A stretch of 33,063 nucleotides of DNA, from positions 1 to 33,063 of the forward strand of contig CAJWWJ010000005.1 of assembly GCA_913048575.1 (NCBI GenBank), read 5' to 3'. The position numbers and the translations under genes were made by a program. This document shows, piece by piece, positions 8,189 through 17,940 of the stretch; positions within the stretch are counted from its first letter, which is position 1, and each line of letters opens with the position of its first letter. The DNA comes from an uncultured Halieaceae bacterium (lineage in GTDB: Bacteria; Pseudomonadota; Gammaproteobacteria; Pseudomonadales; Halieaceae). Under the pieces are notes generated by a model. The model had not been told where the DNA came from, made no database searches, and saw only the letters and a program-made list of their open reading frames with translations.

Positions 8189-9469
8189 TCAGGCGCTGTC
8201 TACTTCGTTTAGATACTCTGACAGGAAGGAGACGAGCTCCGCATCTGCTATTGTTCGCTGCTCGTTTTCGCCTCTGAGGGGTTTCAGCGTCACCGTACTG
8301 GCGGCTAACTCTGCCTCTCCATAGATCAACGCCAGTGAGGCGCCGCTTTTATCGGCGCGCTTAAACTGACTTTTAAAACTGCCACCTCCGAGGTGCTGAA
8401 CAATCTCGAGCTCGGGAAACTCGCCACGCAACGCATCGATCCTCGGCAACGCGTGCGCAAGGGCCGCAGTATCTGCCGTTATGACGTAAAGGTCGACTGG
8501 GTGCGAGACATTAATGTCTAGCGCCTGCATGAGCAAGATCAGCCGCTCGAGCCCGACTGCAAAGCCTGCCGCTGGCGTTTGTTTGCCCCCAAATAGCGCT
8601 ACGAGGCCGTCATACCGTCCGCCACCACACACTGTACTTTGAGCACCTAACAGCGTCGTGGTCCACTCAAACACGGTCTTATTGTAATAGTCGAGCCCCC
8701 TGACTAACCGCGGATTGACAGTGTACGCAATATCTAGCTCAGCCAAATACTGCAGCAAAGTCTCAAATTCTTCGCCTGTTGCTGCGTCGAGGTAGTCTGG
8801 TAACGAAGGCGCCCCTTCGAGCACAGCCTGCGTGCCCGGATCTTTACTATCGAGAATGCGTAAGGGGTTACTCTCCAGTCGCCGCTGGCTGTCGGCATCG
8901 AGAGAATCTCGGTGCTCAGACAGGTAGGCAACCAGCGCCTCACGGTACTTTGACCGATCAGCACTATCACCAATACAGTTAATCTCTAGCGTGAGCGCAT
9001 CGTCCACCCCCAGCCGCCGCCAAAGTTGGCGACACAGGGCAATCAGCTCTGCATCTTGATCCGGGGTCGCCACACCAAATGCCTCGACACCCAGCTGGTG
9101 AAACTGACGCTGTCGGCCTTTCTGCGGTCGCTCGTAGCGAAACATGGGGCCGGTATACCATAACTTTTGTGGCGTGATGGCCAAGTTATGCTGCACGACA
9201 GCCCGAACACACCCGGCGGTGCCCTCTGGCCGCAGCGTCATACTTTTTTCATTGCGATCGTCAAAGGTATACATTTCTTTTTCGACGATATCGGTGACCT
9301 CACCAATCGAACGGGCAAAGAGCCCGGTCGTCTCGATAATAGGCAGTCGAATTTCTGCGTAACCGTAGCCGGACAAAACCTCCAGCGCGGCCGTCTCCAT
9401 CGACTGCCACAAAGGCGTCTGCTCTGGCAGGATGTCCACCATCCCGCGGATCGCTTGGTATGTCGTCAT
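8189..9469 (-). CDS. hisS: Histidyl-tRNA synthetase
   Basis: Charges tRNA-His with histidine using ATP in the cytoplasm. The 426-residue protein shows the class II synthetase motifs: motif 2 within LWYTGPMFRYERPQKGRQRQF, the histidine-specific blocks RGLDYYNKTVFEW and GGGRYDGL, and motif 3 around GFAVGLERL. The C-terminal anticodon-binding domain starts near residue 325 (VDLYVITADT). Length matches the bacterial family. It begins 9 nt after the ispG stop and has no clear Shine-Dalgarno, so it probably depends on upstream translation. The ispG-hisS-yfgM-bamB-der order is widespread in gammaproteobacteria. Confidence 0.97.
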   Translation of the reverse strand: MTTYQAIRGMVDILPEQTPLWQSMETAALEVLSGYGYAEIRLPIIETTGLFARSIGEVTDIVEKEMYTFDDRNEKSMTLRPEGTAGCVRAVVQHNLAITPQKLWYTGPMFRYERPQKGRQRQFHQLGVEAFGVATPDQDAELIALCRQLWRRLGVDDALTLEINCIGDSADRSKYREALVAYLSEHRDSLDADSQRRLESNPLRILDSKDPGTQAVLEGAPSLPDYLDAATGEEFETLLQYLAELDIAYTVNPRLVRGLDYYNKTVFEWTTTLLGAQSTVCGGGRYDGLVALFGGKQTPAAGFAVGLERLILLMQALDINVSHPVDLYVITADTAALAHALPRIDALRGEFPELEIVQHLGGGSFKSQFKRADKSGASLALIYGEAELAASTVTLKPLRGENEQRTIADAELVSFLSEYLNEVDSA

Positions 9470-9478
9470 AGCAAAATA

Positions 9479-10606
9479 TCAGTGGGTGCTGGAAATAATA
9501 TTGGCCTCGCGCTCAGCGCGCTTCGCCTCAATAATCTCTGCTCGCTCTCGGATGACTGATTCAAGGTGGTCGACAAAATCCTGATTGCTGACTTTGTGGT
9601 CCGGCTCACCGCCGATATAAATCAGATTACTCGGCGTCGCACCGGTCAAGCCAACGTCGGCTTCGCGCGCTTCACCAGGCCCATTCACGATGCAGCCAAT
9701 GACCGCAACGTCCATCGGCGTTCGGATATCGTCAAGACGACTTTCCAAGGTGTTCATCGTGCTAATCACATCAAAGTTCTGCCGAGAGCAACTCGGGCAG
9801 GCAATAAAGTTGATGCCATTTGCTCGCAACTTGAGACTCTTGAGAATCTCGAAGCCGACTTTGACTTCCTCGACAGGGTCAGCGGCTAAGGAGACGCGAA
9901 TGGTGTCTCCAATGCCCTGCATGAGCAACATACCCAAACCCACCGCTGATTTGACAGTGCCACCGCGAGTACCACCTGCCTCGGTAATGCCCAGATGCAA
10001 CGGCTGCTCGATCTGTTGAGCTAGTTTTTGATAGGCCTCCACCGCCATAAAGACTTCTGACGCCTTAACGCTGACCTTAAAATCCTGAAAATCATGACGA
10101 TCTAGCATCTCAATATTGCGCATTGCTGATTCCACTAACGCCTCGGCATTCGGCTCGGGATACTTGCGCAGTAGGTCCTTACCCAATGAACCCGCGTTCA
10201 CACCAATGCGAATGGGAATGCCCCGATCCTGACACGCAGCAATGACTTCTTTCACTTTTTCTTCGCGACCGATATTACCCGGATTAATTCTCAAGCAATC
10301 CACACCGTATTCGGCCACTTTTAAGGCGATCTTATGATCAAAATGGATATCGGCGATCAGTGGAACATCCACTCGTGCACGAATGTCGCGAAATGCCTCT
10401 GCCGCTTCCATACTCGGCACAGACACTCTGACAATATCGGCGCCGGCTGCCGAAATGGCATTCACTTGGGCGACGGTCGCGTCAACGTCACAGGTTTCCG
10501 TATTCGTCATGCTTTGCACCGCAATCGGCGCATCTCCGCCAATGGGGACATTCCCTACGTATATCTGCCTGCTGACTCGGCGCTTTATCGGCGACGGCTG
10601 CTTCAT
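9479..10606 (-). CDS. ispG: 4-hydroxy-3-methylbut-2-enyl diphosphate synthase
   Basis: IspG (GcpE) reduces MEcPP to HMBPP in the MEP isoprenoid pathway. The pathway feeds quinones and undecaprenyl carriers and, in a phototroph, carotenoids and the bacteriochlorophyll tail. The 375-residue protein has the family N-terminus with [14 protein letters not shown], the LRINPGNIG strand of the TIM barrel, and [4Fe-4S] ligands at C270, C273 ([11 protein letters not shown]) and C305 with E312 ([10 protein letters not shown]). These positions are the ones I recall for the E. coli enzyme. It follows pilW after 43 nt, in the place where rodZ is normally found between them. Confidence 0.97.
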   Translation of the reverse strand: MKQPSPIKRRVSRQIYVGNVPIGGDAPIAVQSMTNTETCDVDATVAQVNAISAAGADIVRVSVPSMEAAEAFRDIRARVDVPLIADIHFDHKIALKVAEYGVDCLRINPGNIGREEKVKEVIAACQDRGIPIRIGVNAGSLGKDLLRKYPEPNAEALVESAMRNIEMLDRHDFQDFKVSVKASEVFMAVEAYQKLAQQIEQPLHLGITEAGGTRGGTVKSAVGLGMLLMQGIGDTIRVSLAADPVEEVKVGFEILKSLKLRANGINFIACPSCSRQNFDVISTMNTLESRLDDIRTPMDVAVIGCIVNGPGEAREADVGLTGATPSNLIYIGGEPDHKVSNQDFVDHLESVIRERAEIIEAKRAEREANIISSTH

Positions 10607-10649
10607 GGCTATTATTCTCCCCGTACTCAGCTATCGTGCCGAGCTTTGC

Positions 10650-11462
10650 TTATCGATTCTGCCTCTCTTCCCACAACCTATATTCAGACGAATCTGGATA
10701 CAAGCTTCGCAATGCCAACTCGTAACTACTGAGTGTATCCGTATCACCCGCAGCACGAGCAATTTCAAGCCCGAGCAGCAGACCTCTTGGCGATTGCGTC
10801 GGGGCGGTTGCTCGGTAATCGCTATGATACCGCGCAGCTTCGCCAGTATCACCCGCTTCGAGTCGGAGAAATCCCATCTCTAATAACGCCACTGAATTAC
10901 GCCGATCCATCGATAATGCTCGCGTAAAAGCCGCCTCCGCCTCTTTTTTTTCGCCCAACTGCAATCGACTCAAGCCCAAGTTCACGAACGCCATTGGCCG
11001 GCCGCTATAGAGCGTATCGCCTGTCACCCGCTTAAACTCTCGCTCAGCCTCGACAAATCGCCCCTGAGAATAGAGGAATGCAGCATAATTATTGCGCGCC
11101 CTGGACAGGGAGGGATCAACCTGTAAGGCCGCCTGAAACTGCGCCTCAGCCAGCACATTTTCACCTGTGCTTTGGTACACCAACGCAAATGCCTCGAAGA
11201 CTTCAGCGCTATTGGGGTCAATTTGCTGAGCCAGCTCTAAGTTTCGCTTCGCATTTTCCCAATCACCCACCCCAATATACTGCCTCGCAAGGGAGACGCG
11301 CTTCTCCACTGTTGCGTCGGGGTCCGCTGACATCTGAGTGCCGCCGCTGTATTCCGTCACACAACCCGACAATGCTGCCGCCACACTCCCGAGGGACAGA
11401 CACAGAAAAATCGACGAGATCGACTTCACCACCAAGGACTGCACGATTACTGAGTGGCTCAT
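10650..11462 (-). CDS. pilW: Type IV pilus biogenesis/stability lipoprotein PilW (PilF)
   Basis: PilW/PilF is an outer-membrane lipoprotein of tetratricopeptide repeats that helps the PilQ secretin assemble, so type IV pili can form. The 270-residue protein has a rather long signal peptide ending in the lipobox LSGC (cysteine 34). TPR motifs follow, visible as ARQYIGVGDWENAKRNLELA, AFALVYQSTGENVLAEAQF, NNYAAFLYSQGRFVEAEREF and NLGLSRLQLGEKKEAEAAF. No other pilus genes are in the window; the position between rlmN and ispG is the usual one in Pseudomonas and relatives. A GAGG element lies about 8 nt before the ATG. Confidence 0.92.
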   Translation of the reverse strand: MSHSVIVQSLVVKSISSIFLCLSLGSVAAALSGCVTEYSGGTQMSADPDATVEKRVSLARQYIGVGDWENAKRNLELAQQIDPNSAEVFEAFALVYQSTGENVLAEAQFQAALQVDPSLSRARNNYAAFLYSQGRFVEAEREFKRVTGDTLYSGRPMAFVNLGLSRLQLGEKKEAEAAFTRALSMDRRNSVALLEMGFLRLEAGDTGEAARYHSDYRATAPTQSPRGLLLGLEIARAAGDTDTLSSYELALRSLYPDSSEYRLWEERQNR

Positions 11463-11492
11463 CCTGTTACCCTCGCTCCAACTTGGTGAGCC

Positions 11493-12644
11493 TCATTGCA
11501 ACAGGCTGTGATCACCACGTCCAGCACGATGCCGCGCAGATCGCCGTGTGCGATCTACCACCTCTCCGACCAACTGACCGCAGGCGGCGTCGATGTCGTC
11601 GCCTCGGGTTGTTCGCACCGTGACGACAAATCCCGCATCGACCAACACCTGCCAGAATCGCGTCACCGCATTCCCACTCGGCCGCTGATAGCCCGAGTTA
11701 GGAAAGTCATTAAAAGGGATTAAATTGATCTTGCAGGGATAATCCCTGAGCAACTCAGCCAGCTCACGAGCCTGTTCAACACTGTCGTTCACGCCTGCCA
11801 GCAGCGTGTATTCAATAGTGACCACCCGTTTTTTGTCCGTTTGCGCATCGAGATACGCCTTAGCTGACGCCAATAAGCGTGCAATCGGGTATTTGCGGTT
11901 TATGGGGACAATCTCATTGCGCAGCGCGTCATTGGGGGCATGGAGGGATACTGCGAGGCTCACGTCGGCCCATTCAGCCAATCGATCCAAGTTAGGCACC
12001 ACGCCGGACGTCGATAACGTGACCTTCCGCTTGGATAAACCGTAGGCTAAGTCGTCGCACATGAGATTCATCGCGGCGACCACGTTGTCAAAATTAAGCA
12101 AGGGTTCGCCCATGCCCATCATAACCACATTCGTCACAACACGCCCTTTGCCAGACTGCCACGCTTGATAAGAATTGATCGCCAACCAAACCTGACCAAT
12201 AATTTCTGCTGCACTGAGATCTCGCTGGAAGCCCTGTTTACCGGTAGAACAGAATGTGCAGTCTAGACTGCAGCCCACCTGAGACGACACACATAAGGTC
12301 GCGCGGTCGCCCTCGGGAATCAGTACCGCCTCTACCAAGCTGCCACCCTCGACAGCAATCGCCCATTTGCGGGTGCCGTCCTGTGAGTCTTGTTGCTCAG
12401 CAATACGAGGCGGGGTGATCTCTGCAATATCGGCAAGACGCGCTCGCAACGCCACACCCAGATCCGTCATGTCAGAAAAATCCAGCACACCTCTATGGTG
12501 AATCCATTTCATCACCTGCTGCGCGCGAAAGCGCTTCTCTCCCAGATCGAGAAAAAAAGCTTCCAGCTGGACCCGGGTCATTCCCAATAGGTTGACCCGT
12601 TCCCCACTGGGAGTGGTGGCAATCAGCTGATCCAACGCTGTCAT
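11493..12644 (-). CDS. rlmN: 23S rRNA A2503 / tRNA A37 C2-methyltransferase RlmN
   Basis: RlmN is a radical-SAM enzyme that methylates C2 of A2503 in 23S rRNA and of A37 in some tRNAs, using a methylated cysteine intermediate. The 383-residue protein holds the radical-SAM cluster motif [15 protein letters not shown] with cysteines 125, 129 and 132. The conserved C118 precedes it, and the C-terminal DIDAACGQL carries the second catalytic cysteine. The [14 protein letters not shown] and [15 protein letters not shown] blocks complete the barrel. It starts 21 nt after ndk and 30 nt before pilW, forming part of one operon. Confidence 0.96.
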   Translation of the reverse strand: MTALDQLIATTPSGERVNLLGMTRVQLEAFFLDLGEKRFRAQQVMKWIHHRGVLDFSDMTDLGVALRARLADIAEITPPRIAEQQDSQDGTRKWAIAVEGGSLVEAVLIPEGDRATLCVSSQVGCSLDCTFCSTGKQGFQRDLSAAEIIGQVWLAINSYQAWQSGKGRVVTNVVMMGMGEPLLNFDNVVAAMNLMCDDLAYGLSKRKVTLSTSGVVPNLDRLAEWADVSLAVSLHAPNDALRNEIVPINRKYPIARLLASAKAYLDAQTDKKRVVTIEYTLLAGVNDSVEQARELAELLRDYPCKINLIPFNDFPNSGYQRPSGNAVTRFWQVLVDAGFVVTVRTTRGDDIDAACGQLVGEVVDRTRRSARHRAGRGDHSLLQ

Positions 12645-12665
12645 GGCGCCGCACCCCGCTGAGAT

Positions 12666-13091
12666 TCAGCGTGGGCAGATCTCGCTTGAGGCAAAGAAAT
12701 AGCTGATCTCCCGCTCCGCCGAGGCTGCAGAATCAGAGCCGTGAACGGCATTAGCATCAATAGATTGCGCAAAATCGGCCCGTATCGTGCCAGCTGCTGC
12801 TTCCTGAGGGTTGGTTGCGCCCATCAGCTCGCGGTTGCGACCAATAGCACCCTCGCCCTCAAGCACTTGCACCACGACAGGACCTGACGTCATAAAGGCG
12901 ACCAAATCCGGATAAAAAGGGCGCTCTTTGTGCTCGGCATAAAAACCACCCGCCGCTGCATCGGATAGGTGCAGCATCTTAGCTGCGACCACTTGCAGGC
13001 CTGCTTCCTCAAATCGGCTGATGATTTGACCGATGGCGTTTTTCCCCACCGCATCAGGTTTGATTATCGATAAGGTGCGTTCCACCGCCAT
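12666..13091 (-). CDS. ndk: Nucleoside diphosphate kinase
   Basis: Ndk balances nucleoside triphosphate pools by transferring the gamma-phosphate between nucleotides through a phosphohistidine. The 141-residue protein begins [17 protein letters not shown] and has the active-site NAVHGSDS with histidine 117. The ATG at 13091 is chosen over the track's GTG start four codons upstream, because that GTG is part of the GTGGAG Shine-Dalgarno and the family N-terminus begins at 13091. It has its own good promoter (13146-13174) although it lies 101 nt after fdx, so the ndk-rlmN-pilW group can be expressed apart from the isc operon. Confidence 0.96.
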   Translation of the reverse strand: MAVERTLSIIKPDAVGKNAIGQIISRFEEAGLQVVAAKMLHLSDAAAGGFYAEHKERPFYPDLVAFMTSGPVVVQVLEGEGAIGRNRELMGATNPQEAAAGTIRADFAQSIDANAVHGSDSAASAEREISYFFASSEICPR

Positions 13092-13145
13092 GTATTTCTC
13101 CACTCTTCGCTGTGTTGTCTAGGGGTGATGTCCCCGCGGGCGCGG

Positions 13146-13174
13146 AGTATAAAACGTTTATACGGCAGTGTCAT
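13146..13174 (-). promoter_or_regulatory. Sigma-70 promoter of ndk
   Basis: On the minus strand ATGACA (-35, 5 of 6) and TATACT (-10, 5 of 6) are 17 nt apart, placing the start about 48 nt before the ndk ATG. The -10 box lies at the edge of an AT-rich inverted repeat, GTATAAA-ACG-TTTATAC (13147-13163). This could be an operator or just promoter composition. Downstream, GGGG/CCCC (13122-13135) can form a small leader hairpin. Confidence 0.65.
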
Positions 13175-13192
13175 GGCAACAATGCCCGTGCC

Positions 13193-13531
13193 TCAATGCC
13201 GCTCCGACGCATGATTAATGGTGTATCTCGGTATCTCCACAACAAGATTTACGGTCCCCACTGGCGCCTGACAGGACAAGCGAGATTCAGGCTCCAGGCC
13301 CCACGCTTTATCCAAAAAATCCTCTTCCAACTCATCGGCGTCGGCCAGCGAGTCAAATCCTTCTCGAATAATCACATGGCAAGTAGTACAGGCACAGGAC
13401 ATCTCACAAGCGTGCTCGATATCAATATCGTGGCGCAACAACGCCTCACAGACGCTCTCTCCAGGCTGCGCCTCAACTACTGCCCCCTCAGGACAAATGT
13501 CGTGATGCGGTAAAACAACGATCTCAGCCAT
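13193..13531 (-). CDS. fdx: ISC-type [2Fe-2S] ferredoxin
   Basis: The adrenodoxin-type ferredoxin of the ISC system supplies electrons for cluster assembly on IscU. The 112-residue protein has the ligand pattern C42-x5-C48-x2-C51 (ACEMSCACTTCHV) and the distant C87 in RLSCQAP. The acidic patch between them (ADADELEEDF) is the usual docking surface for partners. It follows hscA by 11 nt and closes the isc operon; the iscX gene that often comes next is not present before ndk. Confidence 0.95.
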   Translation of the reverse strand: MAEIVVLPHHDICPEGAVVEAQPGESVCEALLRHDIDIEHACEMSCACTTCHVIIREGFDSLADADELEEDFLDKAWGLEPESRLSCQAPVGTVNLVVEIPRYTINHASERH

Positions 13532-13542
13532 GCTTGCCTCTT

Positions 13543-15411
13543 TTATTCAGCACTTTCGGCGTCCAGTTGACCCACTGATATGCCCCGGAGTGCGCTTTGA
13601 ATACTGCGATCCATTCTCCGCGCGGCAAACGTCTCACTCGCGCGTCCTAATTTTTCTGTGTGCTCGCGGAGGCTATCGACGTCAGTCTGCAGCAATACCT
13701 GCTCTAGTCGCGCCATCTCTTCCTGCAATACCTGCGCTTCGTCGCTGTCCAGCAAATCACCATCTTGTGCCAAGGCAGCGCGCAGCCCCTCGAGCAGCGC
13801 CTCCGCTTCAACACCCGCTTCTGCCAGCTTCCTCGCCACCATATCCTCGGCCGCAAACTCATAGCTGGCTTTCAGCATGTCAGTGATATCAAGCTCATCC
13901 AGACCAAACGCTGGCTTGACTACGACTTCGCTGCGCGCACCAGTTTGCTGCTCCACTGCCGACACTTCTAGGATACCGTCAGCGTCGACTCGGAAGGTCA
14001 CCTCTATCCGCGCCGCACCCGCAACCATGGGCGGAATTCCCTTGAGCTCAAAGGTTGCCAGTGAGCGACAATCCGCAACTCGTTCTCGTTCACCCTGGAC
14101 AACGTGAACCACCAAACCGGTTTGCCCATCTCGTGCCGTCGTAAATTCTTGAGCCCGCGCAATAGGGATCGTGCTGTTTCGATCGATAATACGTTCTGCT
14201 AACCCACCATAGGTCTCAAGCCCCAGGGATAAAGGAATAACATCCAGCAATAACGCGTCGTTATCGCTCCGATTGCCAATCAAGATATCGGCCTGCCTAG
14301 CTGCGCCCATCGCCACGACCTGATCCGGATCGAGAGTGCTCAACGGCGTCTGGCCAAAGCACGCTTCTACAGCCTGAGCAACAGCGGGCGTGCGGGTTGA
14401 GCCACCGACCAGCACCACCCGATCAACCGACTCAACGCCGGCGTCGTTTAATGCCTGCCTGCAGGCTATGAGCGTGCGCTCAATATAGGGCCCAATCAAA
14501 GTCTCTAAGGTATGCCGTGTCAGTGAGAGCGGCGGCACATTGCTGCCCAAGCCGCTACCGTCAATCTGGACATCGGACGATTCACTCAATGCCTGCTTGG
14601 CATGCCGAGCAAGACTCAATAAGGTGCGACGCTGCCGCGATGTGGGGTCCGTGATGCCCAACTCGGTCATCGCATACCGGGCAATTTCACGATCAAAATC
14701 ATCCCCGCCCAAAGCGCTGTCACCGCCAGTGGCGAGCACCTCAAACAAGCCTGCGCGCATTCTAAGGATAGAGATATCGAAGGTACCCCCACCGAGATCA
14801 TAAACAGCGAGCAAAGAGGATTCTTCCGCCTGCTCATCCAGACCATAGGCCACTGCCGCTGCGGTGGGTTCATTCAGTAAGCGCAACACCTTAATCCCGG
14901 CCAATTCGGCTGCCTGACGCGTGGCTTGGCGCTGCGCGTCATCAAAATAAGCTGGCACGGTGATCACCGCACCCGCAATCGGGCTATCAAGATGAGCCTC
15001 AGCGCGGATCTTAAGTGCGTCAAGAATGGCAGCAGAGACCTCTACGGGCGTTTTTTTACCCTGATCCGTTGCAAACGCCAGCGCTCCGTCAGTCGTCAGA
15101 CTGGCGTAGGGATCATCGACAACCTCCTCGCGTGCGCGGCCCAACATACGCTTCGCAGACGCGATGGTATTCTCAGGTTGCTCATTGGCTAACGCCAAAG
15201 CTGCGTCACCCACTTGAGTCGACTCAGCACCGTAGTGCACCACCGACGGTAGCGACGGCTGACCTAACTCATCCTCAAAAACGCGCACCTGCGCACCGTC
15301 GAACTGAGCAATCAAACTATTCGTAGTCCCCAGGTCGATACCCACTGCGATGCTGCGCGTTAGGCTCAGGTCCGGCGATTCGCCTGGCTCCGATATCTGA
15401 AGAAGCACCAT
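13543..15411 (-). CDS. hscA: Fe-S cluster assembly chaperone HscA
   Basis: HscA is the specialised Hsp70 that, with HscB, drives release of the cluster from IscU by binding its LPPVK motif, which is present in the IscU encoded here. The 622-residue protein shows the actin-like ATPase domain with GIDLGTTNSLIAQF near residue 24, VYDLGGGTFDISIL and VLVGGSTRTPAV. A substrate-binding domain starts near residue 390 (LLLDVIPLSLGLETYGG). Length and motifs fit HscA rather than DnaK, which is supported by the position between hscB and fdx. The ATG directly follows the hscB stop. Confidence 0.96.
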   Translation of the reverse strand: MVLLQISEPGESPDLSLTRSIAVGIDLGTTNSLIAQFDGAQVRVFEDELGQPSLPSVVHYGAESTQVGDAALALANEQPENTIASAKRMLGRAREEVVDDPYASLTTDGALAFATDQGKKTPVEVSAAILDALKIRAEAHLDSPIAGAVITVPAYFDDAQRQATRQAAELAGIKVLRLLNEPTAAAVAYGLDEQAEESSLLAVYDLGGGTFDISILRMRAGLFEVLATGGDSALGGDDFDREIARYAMTELGITDPTSRQRRTLLSLARHAKQALSESSDVQIDGSGLGSNVPPLSLTRHTLETLIGPYIERTLIACRQALNDAGVESVDRVVLVGGSTRTPAVAQAVEACFGQTPLSTLDPDQVVAMGAARQADILIGNRSDNDALLLDVIPLSLGLETYGGLAERIIDRNSTIPIARAQEFTTARDGQTGLVVHVVQGERERVADCRSLATFELKGIPPMVAGAARIEVTFRVDADGILEVSAVEQQTGARSEVVVKPAFGLDELDITDMLKASYEFAAEDMVARKLAEAGVEAEALLEGLRAALAQDGDLLDSDEAQVLQEEMARLEQVLLQTDVDSLREHTEKLGRASETFAARRMDRSIQSALRGISVGQLDAESAE

Positions 15412-15936
15412 TTAACGACCCCGCGAGCCCGTGGCATCAACTAACTTTTCGAGGTAACACATCTCCTGCCAGTAGCGGGAAGCCTCCTGCCATGCTGCTT
15501 TCTGCGCTGCCTCCGCAAAGCGATCTCGGCTGGCACCGTAGTGCTCATCGATTTCGTCCACCAGAGTTTGGTGTTCCACCTGATCAAGCTCGGCAATCGT
15601 TTCCAAACGCTCACGCAACAGTATTTGCGTCATCAGAAACTCCGCCCCAACGCCTTCACGTTCGGCTGTCTGGAGATCGACGCCACTGTGTTGCAGTAAA
15701 TATTGCGCCCGGCTGACCTCACCCTGAAGGGTGCGATAGCCTGCATTAATGTCTGCGCAGAGTTGCGCCGCCACGCGTTGCTCAACTTGCGGCTTTCCGG
15801 CGTAACGATCAGGGTGAAACTGTGACAGTAAGGAGTGATACACCTGCTCCAATGTAATCTCGTCAACCGTGAAACTGGGTTCAATGTTGAATAACGAAAA
15901 GTAGTCGCGCGCCACTGCGCCCGCCGTCGCGTTCAC
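15412..15936 (-). CDS. hscB: Fe-S co-chaperone HscB
   Basis: HscB is the J-protein that delivers IscU to HscA and stimulates its ATPase. The J-domain carries DYFSLF near the N-terminus and the essential HPD motif at about residues 41-43 (SQFHPDRYAGK). The C-terminal three-helix IscU-binding region follows, with DINAGYRTLQ and RAQYLLQ. The track starts at a GTG inside iscA. I place the start at the GTG at 15936, 2 nt after the iscA stop, giving 174 residues, close to the E. coli size. A third GTG at 15915 is also possible, since the conserved domain begins only at ARDYF. No strong Shine-Dalgarno settles it. Confidence 0.88.
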   Translation of the reverse strand: MNATAGAVARDYFSLFNIEPSFTVDEITLEQVYHSLLSQFHPDRYAGKPQVEQRVAAQLCADINAGYRTLQGEVSRAQYLLQHSGVDLQTAEREGVGAEFLMTQILLRERLETIAELDQVEHQTLVDEIDEHYGASRDRFAEAAQKAAWQEASRYWQEMCYLEKLVDATGSRGR

Positions 15937-15938
15937 GG

Positions 15939-16262
15939 TCAGACCGTGAAACTCTCGCCGCAACCACACTCCCCTGCTACGTTGGGGTTACGAAACTCTA
16001 GGCCCTCGTTAAGGCCCTCTTTCGCAAAGTCCACCACCGTCCCGTCTAGATAAACAAGACTTTTGGGATCCACAAACACTTTGACCCCATCGGACTCGAA
16101 AGCCGTGTCCTCTGGCTCAGCCTGATCGACAAATTCCAACACATACGCCAGCCCAGAACATCCCGACGTCTTCACTGCAATGCGGATACCCTCGCCCTTG
16201 CCGCGACTGGATAACTGTCGGCTTACGTGTTGCGCCGCTTCATTAGTGAGACTAATGGCCAT
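15939..16262 (-). CDS. iscA: Iron-sulfur cluster assembly protein IscA
   Basis: A-type carrier protein that passes Fe-S clusters from IscU to target enzymes, notably [4Fe-4S] proteins such as IspG and RlmN also encoded here. The 107-residue protein has the three family cysteines at C35 (TSGCSGLAY), C99 and C101 (GECGCGESF). Its start codon directly abuts the iscU stop with no gap, indicating coupled translation. Confidence 0.95.
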   Translation of the reverse strand: MAISLTNEAAQHVSRQLSSRGKGEGIRIAVKTSGCSGLAYVLEFVDQAEPEDTAFESDGVKVFVDPKSLVYLDGTVVDFAKEGLNEGLEFRNPNVAGECGCGESFTV

Positions 16263-16646
16263 TTAGCTATCCTGCTTCTCACGATAGTTTTGCACGGCGG
16301 CTTTAATCGCGTCCTCCGCCAATACAGAACAGTGAATCTTCACCGGCGGCAGCGAGAGCTCTTGCGCGATTTCTGTATTTTTAATCGAGGCGGCCTCGTC
16401 TAAATTTTTACCTTTCACCCACTCGGTCAATAGCGAACTCGATGCAATAGCTGACCCACATCCATAAGTCTTGAACTTAGCATCCTCAATAATGCCATCG
16501 TCACTGACCTGAATTTGCAATCGCATGACGTCGCCGCAGGCTGGAGCGCCCACCATTCCCGTGCCGATGCTCTCGTCTGCTTCATCAAACTTGCCAACGT
16601 TACGAGGGTTTTCGTAGTGATCAATTACTTTGTCACTGTATGCCAT
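16263..16646 (-). CDS. iscU: Fe-S cluster scaffold IscU
   Basis: IscU is the scaffold on which [2Fe-2S] clusters are built from sulfur supplied by IscS. The 127-residue protein carries the three cluster cysteines C37 (PACGD), C63 (YGCGSA) and C106, and the HscA-recognition motif LPPVK at 99-103, at the numbering known for E. coli IscU. A good Shine-Dalgarno (GGGAGA) lies 7 nt before the ATG, 30 nt after iscS. Confidence 0.97.
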   Translation of the reverse strand: MAYSDKVIDHYENPRNVGKFDEADESIGTGMVGAPACGDVMRLQIQVSDDGIIEDAKFKTYGCGSAIASSSLLTEWVKGKNLDEAASIKNTEIAQELSLPPVKIHCSVLAEDAIKAAVQNYREKQDS

Positions 16647-16676
16647 GGTTATCTCCCTGAGGCCTAGAAGGCTGTC

Positions 16677-17909
16677 TTAATGCGCAGCCCATTCAATTGT
16701 ACTGAGGTCAACGCCGTCCTGGAACATGTCCCAGAGAGGCGAGAGCTCTCGTAATTTTTCTACCGCATGGCGCACACACTGCACGGCGTGATCCACTTCG
16801 GCTTCTGTTGTAAATCGACCGAAACTAAAGCGCAAAGAGCTATGCGCCATCTCGTCATTCAGCCCTAGCGCGCGCAGCACGTAAGAAGGCTCCAAACTGG
16901 CTGAAGTACAGGCCGAGCCACTCGAAATAGCCAAATCTCGCAGTGACATAATCAGCGATTCTCCCTCGACAAACGCAAAGCTCACGTTGAGTGCGCCCGG
17001 CAGGCGTTGCTCTCGATCACCGTTAATGTAGACCTCTGGAATGTCACTGATGGCGTCCCAGAATCGCTCACGAAGCGCCTCCAACTGCGCGGACTCTGTC
17101 GCCATTTCCTCGTGCGCTATCCGCGCGGCCTCGCCGAAGCCCACCAGTTGGTGTGTTGCCAAGGTGCCCGACCGCATGCCGCGCTCGTGGCCACCGCCAT
17201 GCATCTGTGCTTCTAGGCGAACACGAGGCTTGCGGCGGACATAGAGTGCTCCCACCCCTTTTGGCCCATACATTTTATGCGCCGACATCGACAATAGATC
17301 GACCTTCATCTGCTCCATATCAACCGGTATCTTTCCCACCCCTTGGGCGCCGTCTACATGAAATAGCACACCTGCAGCGCGGCATATTTCGCCGATACCT
17401 GCGATATCGTTGACGACACCAATCTCGTTATTAGCGTGCATCACGCTTGCCAAAATCGTGTCCTCGCGGAGCGCCGCTTGCACCATCTCAGGCGTTGTCA
17501 GCCCTTGCTCATTAGGATCAAGATAGGTGACCTCATAGCCCTCACGCTCGAGCTGGCGACAGGTATCCAGTACCGCCTTATGCTCAATTTTCGAGGTAAC
17601 AATATGCTTACCCTTCTTGTGATAAAAGTGCGCTACCCCTTTGATCGCCAAATTATCGGACTCAGTGGCACCCGAGGTCCAAACGATCTCGCGAGGATCT
17701 GCATTGATGAGCTCTGCGACTTGACTACGCGCATTCTCAACAGCTTCCTCTGCCTGCCAACCAAAGACGTGGGAACGCGATGCCGCATTACCATAAACAC
17801 CCTCGGTCGACATGCAGGCGGTCATCGCAGCAACCACTCTCGGATCGACTGGCGTCGTCGACAGATAGTCGAGATAGATGGGTATGTTGACAGTCACTGG
17901 TGCATTCAT
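16677..17909 (-). CDS. iscS: Cysteine desulfurase IscS
   Basis: IscS is the PLP enzyme that removes sulfur from cysteine and delivers it as persulfide for Fe-S clusters and thiolated tRNAs. The 410-residue protein has the PLP-binding lysine in [12 protein letters not shown] (K212) and the mobile sulfur-carrying loop [17 protein letters not shown] (C334). Both are offset by 6 from E. coli because of a longer N-terminus. The C-terminal [10 protein letters not shown] segment, which contacts IscU in homologues, is kept. It lies 78 nt after iscR, with a palindrome in the gap. Confidence 0.96.
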   Translation of the reverse strand: MNAPVTVNIPIYLDYLSTTPVDPRVVAAMTACMSTEGVYGNAASRSHVFGWQAEEAVENARSQVAELINADPREIVWTSGATESDNLAIKGVAHFYHKKGKHIVTSKIEHKAVLDTCRQLEREGYEVTYLDPNEQGLTTPEMVQAALREDTILASVMHANNEIGVVNDIAGIGEICRAAGVLFHVDGAQGVGKIPVDMEQMKVDLLSMSAHKMYGPKGVGALYVRRKPRVRLEAQMHGGGHERGMRSGTLATHQLVGFGEAARIAHEEMATESAQLEALRERFWDAISDIPEVYINGDREQRLPGALNVSFAFVEGESLIMSLRDLAISSGSACTSASLEPSYVLRALGLNDEMAHSSLRFSFGRFTTEAEVDHAVQCVRHAVEKLRELSPLWDMFQDGVDLSTIEWAAH

Positions 17910-17926
17910 TGCTCTTTATCTCACTC

Positions 17927-17940
17927 GAGCCAATTGGCTC
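17927..17940. other. Perfect 14-bp palindrome between iscR and iscS
   Basis: GAGCCAATTGGCTC is an exact palindrome 17 nt before the iscS start. In RNA it could fold as a GAGCC/GGCTC stem with an AATT loop; in DNA it could be a dimer-binding site. In E. coli, structure in the iscR-iscS gap stabilises iscR mRNA when RyhB removes the rest of the message. A similar role here is inference. Confidence 0.5.

Noticed and set aside
13658-14107. Serine-rich plus-strand ORFs antisense to hscA
   Set aside because: Low-complexity shadows of the hscA helical domain on the opposite strand.
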